Assembly: GCA_905339405.1 (NCBI GenBank)
Contig: CAJPGC010000009.1
Coordinates: 1 to 48,055, forward strand
Direction of reading: 5' to 3'
Length of the DNA: 48,055 nt
DNA from: an uncultured bacterium
Lineage (GTDB): Bacteria; Desulfobacterota; GWC2-55-46
The notes beneath the pieces are model-generated. The model was given only the letters and a program-made list of their open reading frames with translations, was not told where the DNA came from and ran no database searches. The first letter of the stretch is position 1. Every line of letters begins with the position of its first letter. Both the position numbers and the translations under genes were made by a program. Positions 8,675-15,906 of the stretch are shown in pieces.

Positions 8675-9841
8675 TTATTTTGCTTTCCCGGATTTCTTCG
8701 CAGGCGGGTCTGGATAGAGGTCGAACAGAAGTTCAATATCGGAGTCCGTAGGCAACTGCAAGATCCTTCCGTCTGGGAGCGTTTTAAAGACCGGCGCCTC
8801 CTTTGTCTTCAATTTGTCTTCAATCGCTTTCAAGCCGGGGAACAGATAATAAATATCGTTCGGGTCGGGCAGCTGCAGGTTCGGGTCGGCCGCCGGCAAG
8901 TCAGTCCCGAACGGCAGATACATATCGTCCGGTCCAGGCAGTTGCAACTGCGTTTCGGCCGCCGATGTGGATTTTGTGTTGTTCGGCGGCGCACTCAACC
9001 CCTTCATTTCTGATTTGCCGCCGATGCCGGCCGGTTCGTTGCGCTCATCTACTGTGGCGGAGTTCTTGCCGAAAGGCTGCGAAATATCGGCAAGGGCTAC
9101 CAGGCGCTTGAGACCTGCGTTGCTTGGGTCGCGCTTGAGGGCGTCCTGAAACCAGGCTTTGGCGACTTTCCAATCGCGATCCATGACGGCCTGGAACCCT
9201 TTGCGGACGCGGTCACTTACGCCTGGCGGTGCATCTGCATAGGCGCTGGCAATGGCGTTTTCCAGGGCTTTCGCCAAACCCGTTGGGACATTGCGCGCAT
9301 CCACCACAGAGGTGCCGGTGTGTGGCGTAGGTTGCGAGACGGTCTTTTGGTCAGCGTTATCGCTGCCCCTGAGTTCTTTCAAGCCGGTGTTGTCGAATCC
9401 ACTGCCTTTGAGGCCGGAACTGTCCGGGCCCGAAAGGCCTTTCAACTGGTCCACCGCCGGGCCGGACGGTCCCTTAAGCGTGCCCGCCGCCGCGTCGCGA
9501 TCGCGAACGAACTCGGCGTCTTTTTGACGCTTTATTTCGACTTGACGTTCGCGCTCGATACGGTCTGCTGCTTCCTTCTGGCGTTGGAGTTCAGCCTCTA
9601 CCTCCTTGGCTCGACGCACGGCTTCGTAATCGTAGCTGGGCGTGGAAATAGAATCGCCGTTGGAGCTATTGCATTTCCCGTCCCAGTTGTTATAGGCAAG
9701 GCTAGAGGGTAAGCCACAGTCTCTTTTTTGCTGCGTCCACCATGCCGGCTCGCTCGCAATCGAAGGGGCGGAAGCGAGGCAGGCTGTACCCAGCATCGCT
9801 AAAAAAACCATGCGCCTTTTGATGTTATAAATATATTTCAT
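8675..9841 (-). CDS. Secreted low-complexity/TPR-like protein of unknown function
   Basis: A 388-residue protein with a signal peptide (hydrophobic MVFLAMLGTACLASAPSIAS near 11-30). A Cys-containing segment (WTQQKRDCGLPSSLAYNNW) follows, then a charged coiled-coil-like stretch (about 65-115). Next come LKGxSGP repeats (about 115-165) and a TPR-like helix pair (about 210-260). The C-terminal third has three spaced copies of a motif of the form LQLPxPxDIYxLF. Start 9841 has GGGGAG just upstream. Function is unknown; it probably acts with its downstream neighbour in the envelope. Codon use is unlike that of the surrounding genes. Confidence 0.75.
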   Translation of the reverse strand: MKYIYNIKRRMVFLAMLGTACLASAPSIASEPAWWTQQKRDCGLPSSLAYNNWDGKCNSSNGDSISTPSYDYEAVRRAKEVEAELQRQKEAADRIERERQVEIKRQKDAEFVRDRDAAAGTLKGPSGPAVDQLKGLSGPDSSGLKGSGFDNTGLKELRGSDNADQKTVSQPTPHTGTSVVDARNVPTGLAKALENAIASAYADAPPGVSDRVRKGFQAVMDRDWKVAKAWFQDALKRDPSNAGLKRLVALADISQPFGKNSATVDERNEPAGIGGKSEMKGLSAPPNNTKSTSAAETQLQLPGPDDMYLPFGTDLPAADPNLQLPDPNDIYYLFPGLKAIEDKLKTKEAPVFKTLPDGRILQLPTDSDIELLFDLYPDPPAKKSGKAK

Positions 9842-9992
9842 TTTCTCCCCTTCAGCCTTAATTTTAAAAAGTTCAGGCGGACTGCCGCCACCGCGACCTC
9901 AGCGATACCAAGGCATCCGCTTTTTACTAAAGTCAGCTTTTGCATACCCCAAACAATTCAAACCCCATTCCACCTGTGTAAATTCCCGCCGT

Positions 9993-10373
9993 TCACCCGT
10001 CCTCGTACTTTTCTATCTCTTCGTCGCTCAGGCCGAAGTAGTGGCCGACCTCATGCAGAACTGTCAGGTATATCTCCTCTATCAGCTCTTCCCTCGTAAA
10101 GCAGACCTCCTCGATGTTGCGCTTATAGAGGACGACCCTTTCTGGGAGCTGGCCCGAGGCATAGCTCCACTCGCGCTCAAGGCGTGAGGCGCCGTGGAAA
10201 AGCCCGAGAAGCTCATCCGGCGGTATGCCCGTGCTCTCGGCGTCCTCGGCCGTCGGGTAATCCTCGACGACCACGACGACGTTATCCATGCGCTCCCTGA
10301 ACTCGCCGGGGAGCGCATCGAGCGCCCTGGCGGCAATCTCCCTGAACTCGGCGTCTTTTACCCTGTAAGGCAT
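9993..10373 (-). CDS. Zincin-like metallopeptidase (PF06262-type)
   Basis: A 126-residue cytoplasmic protein with a C-terminal HEVGHYFGLSDEEIEKYE. This HExxHxxGxxDEE motif is the zinc-binding and catalytic signature of the small minimal-gluzincin family often annotated as 'metallopeptidase family protein'. Also visible are VVVVEDYP and LLGLFHG, both typical of that family. The length is normal for the family. Substrates are unknown. It is a single gene between the TPR-like pair and a cyclic-nucleotide-binding gene, with 113 bp to the latter. Confidence 0.9.
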   Translation of the reverse strand: MPYRVKDAEFREIAARALDALPGEFRERMDNVVVVVEDYPTAEDAESTGIPPDELLGLFHGASRLEREWSYASGQLPERVVLYKRNIEEVCFTREELIEEIYLTVLHEVGHYFGLSDEEIEKYEDG

Positions 10374-10487
10374 AATCCATAGACTTTATTATTCCTGCGG
10401 ACGGAATTCAAGCGTTCGTTTTTGACTTTTTTAAAAGGCGGTTTGAATGGCGGGCGTAAAGTGCGGGAGAGACTTCGAGCGGGCCGT

Positions 10488-10997
10488 TCAGCCCGGCTGA
10501 AGCATGGCGCTGGCAGCTTTGGCAAGCTCTTCTTTCGTCTTTATGAGCTCTTCGGTCGTCGAACGGAGCCTCTCCGAGAGGACCTCGGTGAATATCCTGT
10601 AGATGATGTACAGGTGCACTGCCTTATCTTTCTCCGGCAGCCTGTCCATGTAGGCGGCGTCCATCAAAATGCAGACCGTGTCCTCCTCTGCGTAGATGGA
10701 GGCAGGCCTGGGCTTCGCGTCGATTACCTCGACTATCCCGTAGGCGTCTCCGAGCCTCCTCAAAAAACCGAGCGCTATGCCGTTCCTCTCTAACCTTACC
10801 TTTCCGGAGACGAGGAAAAAGATGTAATTGTCAAAGGTGTTCTCCTCGAAGATGCGCTCGCCCTTTTCGTACTGACGGAGCTTGCAGAGCTTCAGGAGGT
10901 CTTTCAGGCGGAAGTCGTCGAGAGTATTGAATATCGGGAGTTTCTTCAGCGTGTCGATGAGCCTCAGGTTCTCGTCAGAGATGTCCGCCTGCTTCAT
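10488..10997 (-). CDS. Cyclic-nucleotide-binding-domain protein without DNA-binding domain
   Basis: A 169-residue protein with one Crp-type cNMP-binding fold (about 15-135). Visible are LPIFNTLDDFRLKDLLKLC, YEKGERIFEENTFDNYIFFL, SGKVRLER and the phosphate-cassette region FLRRLGDAYGIVEV. The tail after about 140 is a helix (ERLRSTTEELIKTKEEL), not a helix-turn-helix. It is therefore a sensor or adaptor, not a transcription factor. The canonical cassette residues (GE..R..) are only partly present, so nucleotide binding is uncertain. Confidence 0.85.
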   Translation of the reverse strand: MKQADISDENLRLIDTLKKLPIFNTLDDFRLKDLLKLCKLRQYEKGERIFEENTFDNYIFFLVSGKVRLERNGIALGFLRRLGDAYGIVEVIDAKPRPASIYAEEDTVCILMDAAYMDRLPEKDKAVHLYIIYRIFTEVLSERLRSTTEELIKTKEELAKAASAMLQPG

Positions 10998-11218
10998 GTC
11001 AAAAGCCTCCAGTAGTTACCAGCGTTGCGAGCTTCCACGAAATGCAGAAAAGCCGGCGCATCAAGGTGCATTTTGGAGCGGCTCCCCAGACCTTCGCGCA
11101 AAAGAACAGTCATGCAGATACTTTTACTCTTTTTCTGCTTTTCGGTTGTTTTACTTTAGAACTTTATAGGTAGAAGGGTTGATTTCGGGATGGACGAAAG
11201 GTTGAGCGGGCAGAAAAC

Positions 11219-11260
11219 AAAAGACCGGAGCAAGGCCAAAAGGCCTCGCCCCGGTCTTTT
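11219..11260 (-). terminator. Rho-independent terminator of the b561-YceI operon
   Basis: The stem AAAGACCGGaGCaAGGCC / GGCCTcGCcCCGGTCTTT has an AAAA loop. On the minus strand it is followed by TTTTGTTTT, about 12 nt past the stop of the last YceI gene. Confidence 0.85.
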
Positions 11261-11272
11261 AGAAAAAAAAGC

Positions 11273-11833
11273 TCAGTTTCTGAACGCCTCTATCTGGATG
11301 AAGAGCTTCACCTCGTCGCTTACGGCCGGTATGGCGTAGTTCATGCCGAAATCCGAGCGTTTGATTGAGGTTGACGCGTCCGCGCCGCAGACGAACTTCT
11401 TGTTCATCGGGTGTATCCTGCAGTTGAACGAGGCTATCGAAAGGGTCACGGGCTTCGTGACGCCGAGCAAAGTCAGCTCGCCGTGCGCGGCTTTCGGCTT
11501 GTCTCCCTCGAACTCGACATTGGCTGATTTGAAAGTTATCCTGGGGTGCTTCTCCACGTTGAAAAAGTCCTCTCCCTTCAGGTGCTTTTCAAGCTCCTTG
11601 AGGCCGGTATTCACGCTCGCCGCGTCGATCTCAATTGCGATGGCCCCGGTCTTCGCGGCGCTGTCGAGAGTTATCTTGCCGCCCGTGACGTCGAAGCGGC
11701 CCCGCTGAGTGGAAAGCCCCATGTGGTTCACTTCAAAACTCGGGAACGTGTGCCGGGCGTCTACTGTGAAGTCCTCGGCATTGGCGCTTGCCGCCAGGAA
11801 CACAAGGGCCAGGGCCGACAGAAGTTTACGCAT
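11273..11833 (-). CDS. YceI-family periplasmic lipid-binding protein (copy 1)
   Basis: A 186-residue protein with signal peptide MRKLLSALALVFLAASANA, then FTVDARHTFPSFEVNHMGLS, the conserved N-terminal strand of the YceI lipocalin-like barrel. HPRITFKSANVEF and HGELTLLGVTKPVTL match the family. YceI proteins bind isoprenoid/amide lipids in the periplasm. A perfect AAGGAGG lies upstream of the start. It is the last gene of a three-gene minus-strand operon after cytochrome b561 and a second YceI, 18 bp downstream of the latter. Confidence 0.93.
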   Translation of the reverse strand: MRKLLSALALVFLAASANAEDFTVDARHTFPSFEVNHMGLSTQRGRFDVTGGKITLDSAAKTGAIAIEIDAASVNTGLKELEKHLKGEDFFNVEKHPRITFKSANVEFEGDKPKAAHGELTLLGVTKPVTLSIASFNCRIHPMNKKFVCGADASTSIKRSDFGMNYAIPAVSDEVKLFIQIEAFRN

Positions 11834-11851
11834 GATACCTCCTTTAGGGTT

Positions 11852-12412
11852 TTATTTGTTTGCCGATTGAACAGGCACTGAAAAAACGTATGACACATCG
11901 ACTTCGTCGGCCACGGTGCCAATATCAGACCAGGCCCCCTCGCCTATCGCGAATTCGAGGCGCTTGAGAGTGAACTTCCCCTCGAATACCCTGTAGCCGC
12001 CCCTTTCCTTTACGGTGAAGTCCGAAAAAGCGGGGCGCGTCCTTCCCTTTATCGTCATGTTGCCGGAGACCCTGTACCTGCCGGGCCCGAAAAAAGAAAG
12101 AGACGCCGATTTGAACTCGGCCTTCGGGTGGTTCTTGACGTCGAACCAGGGCTTCCTCTTTATCTCAATCGAAGCCTCTTCAGAGCCTGCGTCAATGGAA
12201 TCGAGATAGATTGTGATAGAGGCACGGCTCTTTTTCGTCTCCTTCGGGTCGAACTCTACTTCAGCGTCGAACCTCTTGAAGCTCCCCTCCACCGGGACGC
12301 CCATCTGCCTGGAGACGAACGTTATTCTGCTCTGTTCCTTGATTACAGGAGCGGCATCAGCGGCGGCCGCGAACAGCAAGGCCGCCATGAAAACGAAAAA
12401 AAGCTTCATCAC
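11852..12412 (-). CDS. YceI-family periplasmic protein (copy 2)
   Basis: A 186-residue paralogue of the next gene, with signal peptide MMKLFFVFMAALLFAAAADA. The YceI fold is visible in SRITFVSRQMGVPVEGSFKR, HPKAEFKSASLSFFG and VSGNMTIKGRTRPA. It is more divergent than copy 1 and lacks the usual D.xHS.. opening, so its ligand may differ. Its ATG overlaps the stop of cytochrome b561 (ATGA), implying coupled translation. Confidence 0.9.
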   Translation of the reverse strand: MMKLFFVFMAALLFAAAADAAPVIKEQSRITFVSRQMGVPVEGSFKRFDAEVEFDPKETKKSRASITIYLDSIDAGSEEASIEIKRKPWFDVKNHPKAEFKSASLSFFGPGRYRVSGNMTIKGRTRPAFSDFTVKERGGYRVFEGKFTLKRLEFAIGEGAWSDIGTVADEVDVSYVFSVPVQSANK

Positions 12413-12981
12413 GGAAGGCCCCTCAACCCGAGCATCCTTCTTAATACGTTGTCCCTGTCAATGAAGTGGTGTTTTAAAGCTGCGGCGGCGTGCAGCGCGA
12501 CAAGCGCCATGAATGACAGGCTGAAGGCGGCGTGGACCTTCTCCAAAACCTCGGCCAGTTCCTTGTCTTTCCCGATGAGGTCTGGTATGGGCAGGACGCC
12601 CAAATAGACCGTCTGGAAACCGTGGGCCGAGCTCATGACCCAGCCTATGAGCGGCACGCAGAGCATGAAGGCGTAGAGGGCGGCGTGGCCGCCCCTTGCG
12701 GCGTTTTTCTCCCACGAGGGCATATTCGAAGGAAGAGCGGGGGCCGGGTGGGCAGAGCGCCAGGCAAGACGAATGAGCGCGAGCAGGAATATCGTGACGC
12801 CGAGCCACTTGTGGTAAGAATACAGCCTGAGCTTCGTCGGAGAGAAGGGGAGCTCATGCATATAAATGCCCAGCACAGCCGCTGATATGACAAGAACAGC
12901 GGTGGTCCAATGGAGCGCGACCGCAGTCAAAGTGTAGCAATCGTTTGCCGTTGCGTTAACGCCTGTTTCCAACTTGCTCAT
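12409..12981 (-). CDS. Cytochrome b561
   Basis: A 190-residue, four-helix inner-membrane di-heme cytochrome of the CybB type, moving electrons between quinol and periplasmic acceptors. Candidate heme-ligand histidines sit in VALHWTTAVLV, YSYHKWLGVTIF, GGHAALYAFMLCVPLIGW and LVALHAAAALKHHF. Start 12981 is chosen because AAGGGG lies 8 nt upstream and the family begins there. An open frame to 13503 adds an unrelated N-terminus and is not used. It heads the b561-yceI-yceI operon, a pairing also known from E. coli. Confidence 0.93.
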   Translation of the reverse strand: MSKLETGVNATANDCYTLTAVALHWTTAVLVISAAVLGIYMHELPFSPTKLRLYSYHKWLGVTIFLLALIRLAWRSAHPAPALPSNMPSWEKNAARGGHAALYAFMLCVPLIGWVMSSAHGFQTVYLGVLPIPDLIGKDKELAEVLEKVHAAFSLSFMALVALHAAAALKHHFIDRDNVLRRMLGLRGLP

Positions 12982-13179
12982 CCTGCACACCCCTTTTGGC
13001 CGTAAAAAAAACGCCCCATTCAGGAACACAAGCATATAACGATTTATATCGTATTTATGTTCCATCACGCAAGCAGCTGTCTGAAGGGTGTATTGCAGTT
13101 TTTTAGATTTCCCTTGAAATCTCATCAAGTTCCTGTTTATATCAACATATAATCCATTCATCGGCCTCTCAAAAACATA

Positions 13180-14115
13180 ATGCTTGAATTTGACCTTCGC
13201 CCGCTTAACGACAGCGACAGAAACGAGTATGCCTGCCTGGTCCACAGTTCCTTCAACGCGTGGTACTGGAAAAAGGGCTGGGGCGCGGATTATTTCAGGT
13301 GCCCTCCTGCCGAAGCGTCGGTTTTCTACGACATATACAGCGGCCTCACCTCCTCCAGCAGCGTAGCCGCAATTGACAGGAAGAGCGGCCGGTTGATAGG
13401 AGCGTGTTTCTATCACCCCAGAGAGCATCATGTCAGCCTCGGCATAATGAGCGTTCATCCGGACTATTTCGGCATGGGCATTGGCAAAGCCCTTGTCAGG
13501 CATATCGTAGATTTCACCGAGGCCAACGGCTACAAGTCGCTCCGGCTTGTCGGGAGCGCCATGAACATGGACTCTCTTTCCCTCTATAACAAGGCCGGTT
13601 TCGTGCCGGTAAAATCATATCACGACATGGTCGTCCAGGTGCCCGCCGACGCCAGCCTGCCTTTAGTGCCCGGCGCGGAGATGGTGCGGGACGCGGTTCC
13701 AAGCGACGTCGATTCAATGGGCGCGCTTGAGATGGAGGTCAGCGGCATAAGGCGTCTGCAGGACTATCTTTACGCCATCGAAAACGAGCGAGGCCTCTTT
13801 GAAGTGAAAGTCATCGAAAACGGCTCCGGAAGCCTCGACGGCTTCATGATGTCCATCAGGCACCCGGCCCTGAACATGATCGGCCCCGGGGTCGCGAGGA
13901 CAGAGGAGGCTTGCGCGGCCCTGATGCGCGCCTCGTTTGATAGGTTCAGGGGAGAACCGGTCCTTTCAGTCATTCCGATGGACTGCGGCAATCTGGTGCG
14001 GCAGATGTATTGCTGGAACGCGCGGAATGTCGAAACGCATCTTTTCCAGGTCCGGGGAGAGTTCAAACCGTTCAACGGAGTCAGCATACCGAGCTTTTTG
14101 CCGGAGACCGGCTGA
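13180..14115 (+). CDS. GNAT-family N-acetyltransferase
   Basis: A 311-residue cytoplasmic protein. The N-terminal half (about 1-155) is a full GNAT domain, with LGIMSVHPDYFGMGIGKALV (acetyl-CoA-binding motif A) and SLSLYNKAGFVPVK (motif B). The C-terminal half (about 160-311) looks like a second, degenerate acyltransferase-like lobe without a clear acetyl-CoA loop. The substrate is unknown. No good Shine-Dalgarno is seen, so the start is tentative. It is divergent from cytochrome b561 across 198 bp. Confidence 0.88.
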   Translation: MLEFDLRPLNDSDRNEYACLVHSSFNAWYWKKGWGADYFRCPPAEASVFYDIYSGLTSSSSVAAIDRKSGRLIGACFYHPREHHVSLGIMSVHPDYFGMGIGKALVRHIVDFTEANGYKSLRLVGSAMNMDSLSLYNKAGFVPVKSYHDMVVQVPADASLPLVPGAEMVRDAVPSDVDSMGALEMEVSGIRRLQDYLYAIENERGLFEVKVIENGSGSLDGFMMSIRHPALNMIGPGVARTEEACAALMRASFDRFRGEPVLSVIPMDCGNLVRQMYCWNARNVETHLFQVRGEFKPFNGVSIPSFLPETG

Positions 14116-14177
14116 CCGTACTTTTAAGCTTTAGCGCCAACGTCCCTTTTATTTTGAGAAGGGCGAGATATTCCAGG

Positions 14178-14432
14178 TTATTTTTTACCCTCTTCAATAG
14201 AGCCTGCCCTCTCCTCGCCGAACAGCTTCAACCCCTTGAGGCCTCTTTCGAGAATTTCCTTCGGTATCGCGCTTTCGTCGATTTCCGAATGCGGCTTGAA
14301 GTCCGTCGCGCCGCACGCGGCGCACTCCGTTGAAAACCAGAGCGCCGGGGCGAAATCAGGCAGGTCGCTGTCATATTCCTTTATCCAGCACTCCCACTTA
14401 ACTTCCAAGCATTTACAGCTCTTCTCTTCCAT
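14178..14432 (-). CDS. Small cysteine-containing protein of unknown function
   Basis: An 84-residue cytoplasmic protein beginning MEEKSCKCLEVKWECW and continuing to STECAACGATDFKPHSE. The paired cysteines (CxC..C and CAAC) suggest a metal site. I chose the ATG at 14432, with GGAG 8-11 nt upstream, over an in-frame TTG at 14453 that has no such site. No family is recognised. It is convergent with the GNAT gene. Confidence 0.6.
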   Translation of the reverse strand: MEEKSCKCLEVKWECWIKEYDSDLPDFAPALWFSTECAACGATDFKPHSEIDESAIPKEILERGLKGLKLFGEERAGSIEEGKK

Positions 14433-14487
14433 CTGGTCTCCAGTACTATTCAAGTCCTGTCAATTTAACCTTTTTCCCAAAAAAAAC

Positions 14488-14518
14488 AAAGCTCCACCCT
14501 TTCGAGGGAGGAGCTTTG
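14488..14518 (-). terminator. Rho-independent terminator of the 43-residue membrane protein
   Basis: AAAGCTCC and GGAGCTTT form the stem around a purine/pyrimidine-rich loop. Read on the minus strand, the stem is followed by TTTTTTTT. It lies about 80 nt downstream of the small gene at 14600-14731 and thus ends its transcript before 14178-14432. Confidence 0.8.
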
Positions 14519-14599
14519 CCGGAAACTTTCGGTGACGCTTACGCACAGTCCTCACCATGCGAACCATTCGGAGACGAACTCCACAAACGGGTTTCAGCT

Positions 14600-14731
14600 T
14601 CAGAACGATGAGAGCAACGCAGCGCCCAGAAGCATGACAATGGTCAGGGCAGCCACGACGGCGAGATAGACCTCGTCAGCGTGCCTGAACTCTTTGTCTT
14701 TCCAATCGAATATCCTGGTTGCGAGCGGCAT
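14600..14731 (-). CDS. Small single-pass membrane protein (43 residues)
   Basis: A short gene with a near-perfect ribosome-binding site (AAGGAGG, 8 nt before ATG). The product begins MPLATRIFDWKDKEFRHADE and ends with one hydrophobic helix (VYLAVVAALTIVMLLGAALL, about 21-40) and SSF. The N-terminal half is charged and probably cytoplasmic. A strong terminator lies downstream and DUF481 begins about 120 bp upstream. Function is unknown; size and layout resemble small regulatory or respiratory-complex membrane subunits, but nothing specific is recognised. Confidence 0.75.
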   Translation of the reverse strand: MPLATRIFDWKDKEFRHADEVYLAVVAALTIVMLLGAALLSSF

Positions 14732-14850
14732 GATATTCGCCTCCTTCTTGAACCGGAAAACGCCTACTTAGATTATACCGCTTTCGGCGAAAGCGCGCAT
14801 CTGGAAAAGAAAAAGGGCCACATACCGGCAATTCGGGCGATTTCAAGCGT

Positions 14851-15867
14851 TCAGAAAGTGTACTGCAGCCCGAGTATCCAGAACATGTCAGTGCTCTTGA
14901 AGCCGAGCGAAGGCTCGCTGTCGTACTCGGCGATGTTCGTGAGCTTCATCGCCCAGTTCGCGCCAAGCCCCGTTGTTATCGCTGCCTCATTCCTGAGCTG
15001 GAAGTCACCCGGGTCCTCCAGCCGGTTGTTAATGACCAGGCTGTCGGTGAACTTCAGGTTCTCCATCAGCTGCCAGGCAAAGGAGGCCGCAGCGCGCGTT
15101 GTCACCCACGAGTCGTCGACGCCGGCATACAGGTCCTCTGAAAAATAAGCCGCGCCAAGCTCCAGGAGGAGCGAGCTCGTTTTTTCATCCCACAACTGGT
15201 AGCCCACGCCGGGGCCGACCACGCTCCTGAGCTTTATGTCCCTGAACTTGTCAGAAAGCAGCTCGACGCTCACATACCCGTAGAACTTCTCGGTGAAAAA
15301 ATAATCGTACTTTATGGCGCCGAATATGTTCCGGGCGGTCATCTCACCGCCCTCCTCGGCATAATTGTAAAGCAGCTTAAAACTCGCGCGGTCTATCTCG
15401 CTCTGCTTTACGGCCTCGGCCCCGATAGAAGCGCTTGTCCTCTCGGTATTACCTGTCTGCAGATTGGCTCCGGCAGTGACGCTGCCCGTCCATTCAACAG
15501 ATACGGCAGGCGGGTTGACCGACTCGACCCTCTCCCAGCTTACCGCGACCGGCCCCCTGCCCTCGCCGCCGTCAATCACCACCTGCCCCGGCTCAGGGGA
15601 TGAGAGCTTCCCTTTTACGACTTCCCCGCCTGGCAGATGCACCTCAACTGGCTCGTCAGTAGTTATCCTCCTTACCTTCGAGGTCTGGACGCTTATCGGC
15701 CCGGAGAACCCGGTCGTCAGGGTCAGGCTGCCTTTTTCAAGCTTCACCACTTTGCCTGTGATAACGTTCCCGTTCTCAAGGACTACCTCGTCGGCATTGG
15801 CCGCGCCAGGCAGAAAAACCGAGGCAAAGAGCGAGAGGACGAAAATATGACCGGCATACCTTTTCAT
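14851..15867 (-). CDS. DUF481 outer-membrane protein
   Basis: A 338-residue secreted protein with signal peptide MKRYAGHIFVLSLFASVFL..ANA. An N-terminal portion (about 27-115) has VVLENGNVITGKVVKLEKGS and a second VHLPGGEVVKGKL, each an SH3-like 'G.v..G' strand pair. The DUF481 barrel (about 125-338) carries GSVTAGANLQTGNTERTSAS and LRSVVGPGVGYQLW and ends in LQYTF, an outer-membrane insertion signal with terminal Phe. AAGGAG lies 7 nt before the start. DUF481 proteins are known as salt-induced outer-membrane proteins; the exact role is unknown. Confidence 0.88.
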   Translation of the reverse strand: MKRYAGHIFVLSLFASVFLPGAANADEVVLENGNVITGKVVKLEKGSLTLTTGFSGPISVQTSKVRRITTDEPVEVHLPGGEVVKGKLSSPEPGQVVIDGGEGRGPVAVSWERVESVNPPAVSVEWTGSVTAGANLQTGNTERTSASIGAEAVKQSEIDRASFKLLYNYAEEGGEMTARNIFGAIKYDYFFTEKFYGYVSVELLSDKFRDIKLRSVVGPGVGYQLWDEKTSSLLLELGAAYFSEDLYAGVDDSWVTTRAAASFAWQLMENLKFTDSLVINNRLEDPGDFQLRNEAAITTGLGANWAMKLTNIAEYDSEPSLGFKSTDMFWILGLQYTF

Positions 15868-15906
15868 AAGGGCTCCTTTTCCATGTCTGCGTTACGTCCG
15901 CCGTTC

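Noticed and set aside
9842-9992. Attachment-site copy of the tRNA-Leu 3' end
   Set aside because: No match to the tRNA 3' bases was found at the far side of the two-gene islet.
13000-13503. N-terminal extension of cytochrome b561
   Set aside because: The extra 174 residues have no relation to the family; a ribosome-binding site exists at 12981, and the extension overlaps the divergent GNAT gene.
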